A stretch of 43,688 bases of DNA from an uncultured Lachnospiraceae bacterium (GTDB lineage Bacteria; Bacillota; Clostridia; Lachnospirales; Lachnospiraceae): NCBI GenBank assembly GCA_910588875.1, contig CAJURT010000031.1:1-43688 (forward strand), written 5' to 3'. Positions 32,507-40,317 of this stretch are shown piece by piece. The notes under the pieces are model-generated. The model did no database searches. It saw nothing but the letters and a program-made list of their open reading frames with translations, and was not told the DNA's origin. A program made the translations under genes and the position numbers. Position 1 is the first letter of the stretch, and each line of letters opens with the position of its first letter.

Positions 32507-33480
32507 GGCTCCACCGCCTCCGATCCTGCCGGCCCTTCGGGGATCTCTGTTCCCGGGAAATTCTCCCGAAGGTATGCCCTCCAGTCGAAAACCGCCTCCA
32601 CTGCCGCTATCGCCACTTCAATCATACTGTCATCAGGCTCACTGGTTGTCAGGTTCTGCATCCACATCCCCGGCTTGCTCAGGATATTCACAATGGCAGA
32701 ATCGCTCCGCCCGGCCAGGCGCAAAAATTCATAGGATACCCCGGCAATAACCGGTATCAGGATAATCCGGCTGGCAATCCGCAGCCACACGGTCTCCACA
32801 CGGATCACCATAAAAAACAGGATGCTGATCACCATCACAATAATCAGGAAACTGGTCCCGCAGCGTTTATGCTGTTTGGAACTCCCGCGCACATTTTCCA
32901 CATTTAAAACCAGGCCGTGTTCAATGCAATTGATGCATTTATGCTCTGCACCATGGTACATAAACGTGCGGCGTATGTCCTCCATACGGGAAATCAGTTT
33001 TATATAAGCAACAAAAATCGCAATCCGGATGCACCCCTCCAACACTGCCATCACCGTTGGCGAAGGGATAAACCGCCGGAACACATTGGCAATCAGCAGC
33101 GGCAATACCATAAAAATAGCAATCGCCATCACCACCGAAAACACCATCACAAATGCCATCAGCACCTTTTCCACTTTCTCCCCGAACATCCGGTCCAGCC
33201 ACAACTCAAATTTCCCCGGCTCCGAATCTTCATCGTCCTCAAAAAAACTGGCGGAAAAGCTTAGGGTCCTCATCCCTAATACCATAGAATCTATGAAGCT
33301 GAACACTCCTCGCACAAAAGGCAGCGAACAGAATTTCACTTTCTCGCTCATGCTCACATACTGATCCTTTTTAACCTCAATCTTTCCGTCTGGCCTACGC
33401 ACTGCCGTGGCATAATCCTGTTTATTCTTCATCATAATTCCTTCTATGACGGCCTGCCCGCCGATTCCGGAATATTTCAT
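32503..33480 (-). CDS. DUF1385 family membrane protein (YqhQ-like)
   Basis: A 325-residue membrane protein. The N-terminus 'GIGGQAVIEGIMMKNK' and the central 'HGAEHKCINCIEHG' (an HxxEH-type His/Cys cluster) are family signatures, with about four to five hydrophobic segments around them ('AFVMVFSVVMAIAIFMVLPLL', 'FLIIVMVISILFFMVI'). The function is unknown. In Clostridia it lies between rpmE and prmC, as here, and its stop overlaps the prmC start. Confidence 0.9.
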   Translation of the reverse strand: MKYSGIGGQAVIEGIMMKNKQDYATAVRRPDGKIEVKKDQYVSMSEKVKFCSLPFVRGVFSFIDSMVLGMRTLSFSASFFEDDEDSEPGKFELWLDRMFGEKVEKVLMAFVMVFSVVMAIAIFMVLPLLIANVFRRFIPSPTVMAVLEGCIRIAIFVAYIKLISRMEDIRRTFMYHGAEHKCINCIEHGLVLNVENVRGSSKQHKRCGTSFLIIVMVISILFFMVIRVETVWLRIASRIILIPVIAGVSYEFLRLAGRSDSAIVNILSKPGMWMQNLTTSEPDDSMIEVAIAAVEAVFDWRAYLRENFPGTEIPEGPAGSEAVEP

Positions 33481-33502
33481 GAAAAGCCCCTTTCTGTCTC
33501 CG

Positions 33503-33552
33503 TATAAAGAAAAGAAGGTTGAGCCAAAGTGTCTCCACTTAATCTCAACCTT
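33503..33552 (-). terminator. Nested hairpin terminator after rpmE
   Basis: Outer arms AAGGTTGAG (33515-33523) and CTCAACCTT (33544-33552) enclose an inner stem AAGTG/CACTT (33527-33531, 33536-33540). On the minus strand a pyrimidine-rich CTTTTCTTTA follows. It separates rpmE from DUF1385. Confidence 0.65.
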
Positions 33553-33573
33553 ACTTTGCCGCTCTCACTGCAC

Positions 33574-33777
33574 TTATGCGTTAATGCCGTACTTTTTATT
33601 GAACTTATCAATACGGCCACGGGCTGCTGCCGTCTTCTGCTGACCGGTATAGAATGCATGGCACTTCGAGCAAATCTCTACGTGGATCTCCTTCTTCGTG
33701 GAACCGGTTACGAATTCATTGCCACAGTTGCAGGTCACTTTTGCCTGGTAGTAGGCTGGATGGATACCCTCTCTCAT
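33574..33777 (-). CDS. rpmE: 50S ribosomal protein L31, zinc-binding type
   Basis: A 67-residue ribosomal protein, 'MREGIHPAYYQAKVTCNCGN' then 'CSKCHAFYTGQQKT'. The cysteines C16, C18, C37 and C40 make the zinc-containing (C+) form. The start at 33777 is set by GAGGTGAAAATC; eight further codons upstream lack an RBS. It lies between rho and DUF1385, the usual place. Confidence 0.95.
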   Translation of the reverse strand: MREGIHPAYYQAKVTCNCGNEFVTGSTKKEIHVEICSKCHAFYTGQQKTAAARGRIDKFNKKYGINA

Positions 33778-33906
33778 GATTTTCACCTCTTTACTTTTCA
33801 ATTCTATAGTCCTGTGATCATCTAACAGTCCCCGCTTGTACCGTTAAAATCACCCCACGTCTATAAACAGCGTTGTAAGTATATCACAAAGCCCCGGTAT
33901 TTGCAA
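33778..33906 (-). promoter_or_regulatory. rpmE promoter and 93-nt leader
   Basis: Minus strand: -35 TTGCAA (33901-33906), 17-nt spacer, -10 TATACT (33878-33883). The predicted start near 33871 gives a leader of about 93 nt with GTGGGG and GCGGGG stretches. L31 leaders that bind the protein are known in several phyla (established); whether this is one is inference. Confidence 0.6.
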
Positions 33907-33920
33907 GACATAAATGTCTA
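33907..33920. repeat. 14-bp palindrome overlapping the rho stop codon
   Basis: AGACAT-AA-ATGTCT. It contains the rho stop codon (33918-33920) and abuts the rpmE -35 element. It may act as a hairpin at the rho 3' end or as an operator. Confidence 0.5.
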
Positions 33921-35330
33921 ATAAAAACGGATTCTCTTTGCATTTTCCACGAATTCCCGGTTGTTTCTGGTCTTGGTAAACAGGTCCAGGATCTTCTCCA
34001 CCGCATCCTCCGGCTTTAAGGTATTCGTCGCCTTGCGGATGATGTCCACCGCCTCTGCCTCCTCACGGGTAAGGAGCAGGTCATCCCGCCTTGTCCCGGA
34101 TTTCAGGATATCAATGGCCGGGAAAATCCTCTTCTCCGACAGCTTGCGGTCCAGGACAAGTTCCATATTGCCGGTACCCTTAAACTCCTCATAGATCACA
34201 TCGTCCATGCGGCTCCCGGTATCCACCAGCGCTGTGGCTAGGATCGTCAGGCTGCCCCCCTCCCGCATATTCCGCGCTGCACCGAAAAACCGCTTTGGCA
34301 TGTGCAGCGCCGCCGGATCCAAACCGCCGGACAGGGTACGCCCGCTAGGCGGAACCACCAGGTTGTAGGCTCTTGCCAGGCGGGTAATGCTGTCCAGGAG
34401 GATAATCACGTCCCTCTTATGCTCCACTAAGCGCTTCGCCCGCTCAATCACCATCTCAGACACACGCTTATGGCGGTCCGGCAGTTCATCAAAGGTAGAA
34501 TAGATCACCTCCACATTCTCCCCGATCACCGATTCCTTGATATCCGTAACCTCCTCCGGCCGTTCATCAATCAGAAGGATAATCAAATGCATATCCGGAT
34601 GGTTTGTAGTTATGGCCTGTGCCACCTGCTTCAATAATGTAGTCTTACCTGCCTTCGGCGGGGAGACAATCATGCCGCGCTGCCCTTTGCCTATCGGGGA
34701 AAGCAGATCCAGCACCCGCATGGCAGTCGTCGTCTTGTTGGCCGCCTCCATATGCAGCCTCTCATTCGGAAAAACCGGGGTGAGGTTCTCAAAATTCGGC
34801 CTCTTTTCAATCACGCTGATCGGATAGCCGTTGACATTCTTAATATATAAAAGGGCGGCAAATTTTTCTGCCGCAGTCTTTACCCTCCGGTTCCCTACAA
34901 TGATATCACCCGTCTTTAAATTAAACCTACGGATCTGGGACGGAGCCACATACACATCATTCTCCCCCGGCAGGAAATTCTCGCACCGGATAAAACCAAA
35001 ACCATCCGGCATCACTTCCAGGATGCCATTCGCGCCAATCCCGCTGTCCAGTTCGGCAACCTCCTGGGGCGTCAGCGCTTCTGCCTGGCGGTTGTCCCGC
35101 GCCGGGCGCATCTGAGGCTTTCCTGTATTCCTTTCTTCCCCCTTTCCTTCAAACTGTGGCCTCGGTGTCGGCGGAGCTACCACGGTTTTCATAATCTCTT
35201 CCTGTTCTGCTGCCGCACACAAAGCATTAATCAGTTCCGCCTTGCGCATGGTACTCCCGCCCTTAATTCCCTGCGCCTTTGCCAGTTCCTTAAGTTCCGC
35301 CAATGGTAATGTCTGCAATTTTTCTCTCAT
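33918..35330 (-). CDS. rho: Transcription termination factor Rho
   Basis: A 470-residue hexameric RNA helicase. The N-terminal Rho_N/SAP-like segment ('LPLAELKELAKAQGIKGGSTMRKAELI') is followed by the RNA-binding cold-shock fold ('GILEVMPDGFGFIRCENFLPGENDVYVAPSQI' region), Walker A 'SPPKAGKTTLLKQ', Walker B 'DVIILLDSITRLARAYN', and the arginine-finger region. A short charged insert lies at about 55-95. The start at 35330 follows GGAGAGC; a longer frame runs upstream without an RBS. Confidence 0.96.
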   Translation of the reverse strand: MREKLQTLPLAELKELAKAQGIKGGSTMRKAELINALCAAAEQEEIMKTVVAPPTPRPQFEGKGEERNTGKPQMRPARDNRQAEALTPQEVAELDSGIGANGILEVMPDGFGFIRCENFLPGENDVYVAPSQIRRFNLKTGDIIVGNRRVKTAAEKFAALLYIKNVNGYPISVIEKRPNFENLTPVFPNERLHMEAANKTTTAMRVLDLLSPIGKGQRGMIVSPPKAGKTTLLKQVAQAITTNHPDMHLIILLIDERPEEVTDIKESVIGENVEVIYSTFDELPDRHKRVSEMVIERAKRLVEHKRDVIILLDSITRLARAYNLVVPPSGRTLSGGLDPAALHMPKRFFGAARNMREGGSLTILATALVDTGSRMDDVIYEEFKGTGNMELVLDRKLSEKRIFPAIDILKSGTRRDDLLLTREEAEAVDIIRKATNTLKPEDAVEKILDLFTKTRNNREFVENAKRIRFY

Positions 35331-35625
35331 ACTAAATGCTCTCCATTTCTCAACAATAAACGTCCTTTTAATTTGTTCCGATTGCGGACACTGTCCATTT
35401 TGCCCGCTCAATCATTATTGCTTTGGGGTAATAAATGATTCCAGAAAATCCTGATGACAGATTACGGCAGAGGGAATGGATTGCGCACTCCCCCTCTCCG
35501 TATATGGATATTATATAACGCTTTTTCCAAAAAAGAAAGCGGTTTTTTTATTTTTTCTGTCACACTTCCAAAACAGTTCTGGCGCCAACAGAAACAGGAA
35601 ACCGAAAAACCAGGTTATCCAAAAA
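35331..35625. other. rarA-rho intergenic region
   Basis: 295 nt without a gene. On the minus strand it would be the rho leader: a hairpin GAGGG/CCCTC (stem region 35465-35475 with 35491-35500) and a -10-like TATAAT (35510-35515) without a convincing -35. On the plus strand there is a terminator-like structure (next feature). Confidence 0.5.
35519..35549 (+). terminator. Plus-strand terminator-like hairpin in the rarA-rho gap
   Basis: Arms CGCTTT (35519-35524) and AAAGCG (35536-35541), extended by two weaker pairs, are followed by a G and seven T (35543-35549). There is no plus-strand gene upstream, so any transcript ended here would be antisense to rho. Confidence 0.5.
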
Positions 35626-36948
35626 TCAATGGCTATGCAAAAACCGCATAAATTCCCGGATATCCTTTTCGTAGCCGCTTTCCGCCGGACGGTAGAAAAC
35701 CTGCCCCTCCATCCCGTCCGGGAGATATTGCTGCTTTACATAATGGTTCGGATAATCATGGGCATATTTATAACCTGTCCCCCGTCCCAGATCTGCCGAT
35801 CCCCTGTAATGGGCATCCTGCAAATGTGCGGGAACCGGCATATGCTGCTGTCCCTTCACCGCTTCCATGGCCTCACTGATTGCGCATACCGCCGCATTGC
35901 TTTTCGGGGCCGTCGCCACATAAGCCACCGCCTGCGCTAAAATAATCTGCGCTTCCGGCATGCCGACCCGCTCTACCGCCTGCGCCGCACTGACTGCCAC
36001 CATCAGCGCCCGGGGATCCGCATTCCCCACATCCTCAGAAGCACAGATCATGATCCGCCTGGCAATAAACTTGATATCTTCCCCTGCATACAGCATCCGT
36101 GCAAGATAGTAGACTGCCGCATCCGGGTCGGAACCCCGCATGCTTTTTATAAAAGCAGAAATCGTATCATAATGGTTGTCCCCGTCTTTGTCATACCGCA
36201 TTGCCCTTTTCTGGATGCATTCCTGGGCCACATCCAAAGTCAGGTGGATCTTCGCGTCCGAGGGATCCCTCTCCGTGGTCAGTACCCCTAACTCCACGGC
36301 ATTCAATGCCGCACGGGCATCTCCCCCTGCAACATCTGCCAAAAAATCCGCCGCAGCCTCATCCACAGCCACATCATAACTGCCCATGCCGTTTTCCTTA
36401 TCAGAAACGGCACGGTAGATCAATTCTTTGATCTCTTCCCGTTCCAGCGCTTTCAGTTCAAAAATACGGGAACGGGACAAAAGGGCCCCGTTTACCTCAA
36501 AATACGGATTCTCTGTGGTGGCACCGATCAGAATCAATGTCCCATCCTCCACAAATGGCAGGAGGTAATCCTGCTGGCTTTTGTTAAAACGGTGGATCTC
36601 ATCAACGAACAATATGGTCTTCCTGCCATACATGCCGAGGGAATCCTTTGCCTCCTTTACCACTTCCTCCATATCCTTCTTCCCTGCCGCCGTGGCATTG
36701 ATCTGGCGGAAACCGGCTTTGGTTGTGTTGGCAATTACCTTGGCCAGCGTTGTCTTCCCTGTTCCCGGGGGGCCGTAAAAAATAAGCGATCCCAGTTGAT
36801 CCGCCCGGATCGCACGGTATAAAAGCTTGTCTTTTCCTATAATATGTTTTTGCCCTACCACCTCATCCAGGGTACGCGGCCTCATCCGTGATGCCAACGG
36901 GGACTCCTTCTCCTGGGTAGCGCTCCTCATATAATCAAACAGATCCAT
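35626..36948 (-). CDS. rarA: Replication-associated recombination protein A (AAA ATPase)
   Basis: A 440-residue AAA+ ATPase of the RarA/MgsA/WRNIP1 family, acting at stalled replication forks. 'SPLASRMRPRTLDEVVGQKHIIG' at the N-terminus, Walker A GPPGTGKTTLAKVIA, Walker B TILFVDEIHRFNKSQQD, and the C-terminal 'MLYAGEDIKFIARRIMICASEDVG' are diagnostic. The start at 36948 follows GAGAGGTGCC; ten upstream codons lack an RBS. Confidence 0.95.
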   Translation of the reverse strand: MDLFDYMRSATQEKESPLASRMRPRTLDEVVGQKHIIGKDKLLYRAIRADQLGSLIFYGPPGTGKTTLAKVIANTTKAGFRQINATAAGKKDMEEVVKEAKDSLGMYGRKTILFVDEIHRFNKSQQDYLLPFVEDGTLILIGATTENPYFEVNGALLSRSRIFELKALEREEIKELIYRAVSDKENGMGSYDVAVDEAAADFLADVAGGDARAALNAVELGVLTTERDPSDAKIHLTLDVAQECIQKRAMRYDKDGDNHYDTISAFIKSMRGSDPDAAVYYLARMLYAGEDIKFIARRIMICASEDVGNADPRALMVAVSAAQAVERVGMPEAQIILAQAVAYVATAPKSNAAVCAISEAMEAVKGQQHMPVPAHLQDAHYRGSADLGRGTGYKYAHDYPNHYVKQQYLPDGMEGQVFYRPAESGYEKDIREFMRFLHSH

Positions 36949-37034
36949 ATGGCACCTCTCTCCGCTTCCTTTTCTCATCCAGTATAGCTTCCCGATGCAG
37001 GAATGTCAACTTCAACCAGGAAACCCTTCATTTT

Positions 37035-37844
37035 CTAATCAATCAGCAGTTCCTCCACCGTCACAAACTGGTAGCCCTTTGCCTGCAGCCGGTCCACAAG
37101 TTCCAAAGCCGCCTCCACGGATGTGGGGAAAATATCATGCATCAGGATAATATCCCCACTGTGGATCTTGTTTTCCACATTTTCCACGATTTTACCCGTT
37201 TCCTTCAATTTCCAGTCCAGGGAATCCACGGACCAGAACACGGTGGTCATCTCCATACGGCATTCCAGGTTTTCATTCCAGTCCCCATATGGCGGCCGCA
37301 AATACTGGGGACGCTCGCCGGTAATCCCCTGAATGATCTCCTCCGTCCGTTCCACCGCCTCACACACCGTCTCCTCCCCGGCCTTCGTAAGAGGTATATG
37401 GCGGTAACTATGGTTTCCGATCAGATGTCCGTCCTGCTGCATACGCCGGATCAGTTCTTCTTTTCCCTCAATATTCTGCCCCATCAGGAAAAAAGTTGCC
37501 TTCACTCCCCGTTTTTTCAGGCCGTCCAGCAGCCTTGCCGTATAGACCTCATGGGGCCCGTCATCAAATGTCAGGGCAACCACTCCCTGCTCCTTTTTCG
37601 CCTCCCCTTTCAAGGCTGTCCTGGCCTCCGCCTGATGTTCTCCACGGTACCCGCCGGTTCCGTCTTCATGGTCCGGCATATCCATTGCCACATGATATGC
37701 ATCCTGGCCTTCGGGAGTCCACGACCTGCCTCCCCCGCCGTGCCGCAGCACCCCTGCAGCAGCCCCCAGCAGCGTTCCCTCCAGGATCAGGATTGCCAGC
37801 AAACCAGCAGCCTTTTGTTCCAATTTCCATTCTCTTTTTCCCAT
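37035..37844 (-). CDS. Polysaccharide deacetylase (NodB homology), secreted/membrane-anchored
   Basis: A 269-residue carbohydrate esterase family 4 enzyme. A signal-anchor lies at about 10-32 ('AAGLLAILILEGTLLGAAAGVL'), followed by a low-complexity linker to about 85. The NodB blocks are TFDDGPHEVYT (92-102, metal and catalytic Asp), GNHSYRHIPLT (metal H-x3-H), RPPYGDWN (Arg-Pro-Pro-Tyr-Gly), 'FWSVDSLDW' and 'GDIILMHD'. It probably removes acetyl groups from peptidoglycan or another cell-wall glycan. Monocistronic, between uxaB and rarA. Confidence 0.93.
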   Translation of the reverse strand: MGKREWKLEQKAAGLLAILILEGTLLGAAAGVLRHGGGGRSWTPEGQDAYHVAMDMPDHEDGTGGYRGEHQAEARTALKGEAKKEQGVVALTFDDGPHEVYTARLLDGLKKRGVKATFFLMGQNIEGKEELIRRMQQDGHLIGNHSYRHIPLTKAGEETVCEAVERTEEIIQGITGERPQYLRPPYGDWNENLECRMEMTTVFWSVDSLDWKLKETGKIVENVENKIHSGDIILMHDIFPTSVEAALELVDRLQAKGYQFVTVEELLID

Positions 37845-37933
37845 ATCGCCCAGGCACCTGCCATTCTCCTCTTACTTCATCATATGTAAAATCCTCCCTT
37901 TTCAGAAACCTTTATGGAATATTTTCCGGCAAA

Positions 37934-37970
37934 CTAAAAGGGGGATTCCCTTAAACCGGCAACCCCCTTT
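37934..37970 (-). terminator. Terminator downstream of uxaB
   Basis: Arms AAAGGGGG (37937-37944) and CCCCCTTT (37963-37970) pair perfectly over an 18-nt loop that has further pairing. On the minus strand the stem ends in TTTTAG. It lies 25 nt after the uxaB stop. Confidence 0.6.
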
Positions 37971-37994
37971 ACACAACCTCTGGTATCTATGCCC

Positions 37995-39329
37995 TTACTT
38001 CCCGGCCAGCACCTCGTCATACGCTTTCGCCATACCATTCTTTTCGATGGCATCATACCACTTCTGCACTACCGGCAGCATATCGCTCAAATCCTGCCCC
38101 CAGTACTCCGTCTTTTTAAGCACGTCTGCCACGGATGCATTTTTCATAAATTCCATGATATCCTTCCCGTCGTTGGCCGCGTCTGTATGGTAAAATGCAA
38201 TCAAAGCCGCCAGGGAAAACGACAGTCCCTGGGGATAGTCCCCGAACTGCTCCTTGTACTCCAGAATCGTCGGCAGCACCCTTGCCTTAAATTTGGAAAC
38301 AGAATTCAGGGCAATGGACAAAAGCAAGTGCTTAATAAACGGGTTGGAAAACCGCTCCAGGACTGCTTCCCCAAACCTGCGGTTATCCTCCGTATCACCG
38401 ATTGTCGGGATGATCTCCTGGAAAATGCATTTCTTAAGCAATCCGGAAACCTTCTCATCCTTCAGGCACTCCCCCACTGTCTCCAGCCCGTACAGATGAG
38501 CCCCCAGCACCATGGAAGTATGGGCACCATTGAGTATCCTCACCTTACGCTTTTTGTAGGGATCCACATTATCCGTCCAGACCACATGGAAACCCGCCTT
38601 CTGCAGCGGCAGTTCCTCCTCATGGTGCCCCTGGATCACCCACAGATGGAATATCTCAGCCGTATCCATCATATTATCCTCTTCGCCAATCCTCTTGCAC
38701 AATGCTTCGTGCTCATCCCGGGGGAACCCGGTGACAATCCGGTCTACCAATGTGGAGCAAAAATCATTCTCTGTTTTCAGCCATGACTTAAACTCATCTC
38801 CCAGCCCCCACAGATCCGCATACTGTAAGCAGCACTTTTCTAATTCTTCCCCGTTGTGGTCAATCAATTCGCAGGACAGAACGATAAAGCCCTTCAGCCC
38901 CAGCCGGAAACGCTTATACAACAGCTGGGTCAGCTTGCCCGGGAACGTCTTTGCCGGACAATCCTCAAACTTGTTGTCTGCCACAAACTCAATCCCTGCT
39001 TCTGTGGTATTGGAAACAATAAAGCGGAGATCCGGGTTTTCTGCCAGTGCCATATACCCTTCACAATCCACATAGGGGTTGATGCACCTGGAAATCACGC
39101 TGATATGAGTATGCTCATCCACCACCTTGCCCTCTTCCACTCCCCGCAGAAACAGGTTATACTCGCAATTCTGCTTCTCCAGCATCTCACACATTCCCCG
39201 TTCAATCGGCTGTACCACTACAACAGAACCGTCAAACAGCCCCTGGTCTTTCATCTTTTGCAGGAAATAATCCACAAACCCCCGCAGGAACCCGCCCTCA
39301 CCGAACTGAATTACTGTTTCTTTGCTCAT
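37995..39329 (-). CDS. uxaB: Tagaturonate reductase / mannitol dehydrogenase family (UxaB-like)
   Basis: A 444-residue long-chain dehydrogenase of the mannitol-dehydrogenase superfamily. 'VIQFGEGGFLRGFVDYFLQKM' is the NAD-binding N-terminus; 'FIVSNTTEAGI', 'SCELIDHNGEEL', 'DNVDPYKKRKVRILNGAHTSMV' (with the catalytic Lys near 'KVRILNGAHT') follow. The FGEGGFLR start is typical of altronate oxidoreductase/tagaturonate reductase rather than MtlD. The ATG at 39329 follows CGGAGGATATGGGTG; an in-frame GTG just before it is less likely. Monocistronic and far from any hexuronate operon in this window. Confidence 0.85.
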   Translation of the reverse strand: MSKETVIQFGEGGFLRGFVDYFLQKMKDQGLFDGSVVVVQPIERGMCEMLEKQNCEYNLFLRGVEEGKVVDEHTHISVISRCINPYVDCEGYMALAENPDLRFIVSNTTEAGIEFVADNKFEDCPAKTFPGKLTQLLYKRFRLGLKGFIVLSCELIDHNGEELEKCCLQYADLWGLGDEFKSWLKTENDFCSTLVDRIVTGFPRDEHEALCKRIGEEDNMMDTAEIFHLWVIQGHHEEELPLQKAGFHVVWTDNVDPYKKRKVRILNGAHTSMVLGAHLYGLETVGECLKDEKVSGLLKKCIFQEIIPTIGDTEDNRRFGEAVLERFSNPFIKHLLLSIALNSVSKFKARVLPTILEYKEQFGDYPQGLSFSLAALIAFYHTDAANDGKDIMEFMKNASVADVLKKTEYWGQDLSDMLPVVQKWYDAIEKNGMAKAYDEVLAGK

Positions 39330-39385
39330 CACCCATATCCTCCGTTTTATATTTTCCCTGTAACACCCTGTTGTGCCAGCCCTTT

Positions 39386-39401
39386 ATGTAAGTGCTTACA
39401 T
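39386..39401. promoter_or_regulatory. 16-bp palindrome upstream of uxaB, cre-like
   Basis: ATGTAAGTGCTTACAT, a perfect palindrome apart from the TG/CA centre. It differs from a typical cre/LacI-family operator (TGTAAGCGCTTACA) by one base. It lies 57 nt upstream of the uxaB start, where it could bind CcpA or a LacI-type hexuronate regulator. Confidence 0.6.
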
Positions 39402-39502
39402 TTCAGGATAAACATATTTAAATAATACTCTATTTATTTTAAAAATGCAAGTCCTTTTTCATATGCTTTACTTTTGCTTTTACTTTGCATTTTTCGGAGA
39501 AA

Positions 39503-39549
39503 ACAAAAAACGGCTGCGAAGCTGAAGATCCTTCTCCTGCTTCGCAGCC
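39503..39549 (-). terminator. Terminator of the cold-shock gene
   Basis: Perfect 11-bp arms GGCTGCGAAGC (39512-39522) and GCTTCGCAGCC (39539-39549). On the minus strand GTTTTTTGTTTTC follows directly. It starts 19 nt after the csp stop. Confidence 0.9.
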
Positions 39550-39567
39550 ATTCCCATCACTTAGCAT

Positions 39568-39774
39568 TTAAGCAACAACATGTACATTCACTGCCTGTAC
39601 GCCGCGGTTGCCTTCGGTTGTGTCGAAGGTAACCTTCTGGCCATCTTCCAGAGTCTTGTAGCCATCTGCTACGATACCGGAAAAATGTACAAACACTTCC
39701 TCTCCCGTCGCATCGTTTGTGATGAAACCATAGCCTTTAGTTGCATTGAACCACTTCACTGTACCGTTATTCAT
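39568..39774 (-). CDS. Cold-shock domain protein
   Basis: A 68-residue single-stranded nucleic-acid-binding protein. MNNGTVKWFNATKGYGFITND carries RNP1 (KGYGFI), and VFVHF (RNP2) follows at about residue 27, with the closing 'GNRGVQAVNVHVVA'. TAGGAGGTACCC lies before the ATG. It has a 120-nt leader with a long hairpin, its own promoter and a terminator, so it is monocistronic. Confidence 0.96.
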   Translation of the reverse strand: MNNGTVKWFNATKGYGFITNDATGEEVFVHFSGIVADGYKTLEDGQKVTFDTTEGNRGVQAVNVHVVA

Positions 39775-39820
39775 AATGGGTACCTCCTACCATTTATTTG
39801 TATTTTCCCAGAAACAAAAA

Positions 39821-39875
39821 TCACATATTTGTGTAAATCATGAGGCCCTACATCATGACTTACACAAATATGTGA
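39821..39875 (-). promoter_or_regulatory. Long inverted repeat in the cold-shock gene leader
   Basis: 23-bp arms at 39821-39843 and 39853-39875 pair with one mismatch (G-U in RNA) over a 9-nt loop. It lies inside the predicted leader, ending about 45 nt before the start codon. Each arm also contains a CACA-N4-TGTG motif. A thermosensing or stabilising leader is plausible. Confidence 0.8.
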
Positions 39876-39904
39876 ATCAATAGCCCATGTGAAAATACTA
39901 GCTA

Positions 39905-39933
39905 ATCTTAACACCCTTTTTTGCTAATGTCAA
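39905..39933 (-). promoter_or_regulatory. Predicted promoter of the cold-shock gene
   Basis: Minus strand: -35 TTGACA (39928-39933, full consensus), 17-nt spacer, -10 TAAGAT (39905-39910). The start site near 39898 gives a leader of about 120 nt. Confidence 0.75.
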
Positions 39934-40245
39934 GACCTTTAAACCATTTTTCGAGCAATTATTCTAAACTTTTTATGAATTATCATCCCCGCACCAAAAC
40001 GCCTGCCATCCAGTTACATACAATACCAAAAAACCGCGAAATATCACGATTTGAAGCAGCTCTGTCTCCCTCTGTTCCTTGGGGCTCCCATTACCGGAAC
40101 AGCGCTTTTTTCACATAAATCATATAAACTAGATGACATAAGTGCAGATTCATTTCATGTTTATTGAAACAAAATTCTCCTGCCATAACCGCCCTCTTTG
40201 CTATGCCGTAACAGCATGAAACCCCAAGATATGTTCCCTTCAAAG
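39934..40245. other. Intergenic region between csp and rplL
   Basis: About 310 nt without a convincing gene. The short open frames here have no RBS and cross terminators. The only clear structure is a plus-strand terminator-like hairpin at 40072-40111. Confidence 0.5.
40072..40111 (+). terminator. Orphan plus-strand terminator-like hairpin
   Basis: Arms CTGTTCC (40072-40078) and GGAACAG (40096-40102) with inner GGG/CCC pairing, followed by CGC and six T (40106-40111). No plus-strand gene precedes it; a small RNA transcribed from about 39940 is possible but no good promoter was seen. Confidence 0.45.
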
Positions 40246-40287
40246 TAAAAAAACTTCCGGCGCCCGCAGAATGCAGGCACCGAAAGT
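40246..40287 (-). terminator. Terminator of the rplJ-rplL operon
   Basis: Arms ACTTCCGGCGCC (40253-40264) and GGCACCGAAAGT (40276-40287) pair with two G-U wobbles over an 11-nt loop. On the minus strand seven T follow directly. It is 30 nt after the rplL stop. Confidence 0.88.
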
Positions 40288-40317
40288 CCCTTTCCATCCT
40301 TAAAATCCCGGCACTGC

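Noticed and set aside
35454..35651. Plus-strand 65-codon frame in the rarA-rho gap
   Set aside because: It runs through a terminator-like hairpin and T-run, has no RBS, and overlaps the rarA end.
37995..39329. UxaB-like gene as the missing MtlD of the polyol operon
   Set aside because: It belongs to the same superfamily, but its FGEGGFLR start is of the tagaturonate-reductase type, and it lies 25 kb from the PTS operon with its own regulation.
40091..40297. Minus-strand 68-codon frame between csp and rplL
   Set aside because: It begins inside the rplL terminator hairpin, has no RBS, and shows no recognisable features.
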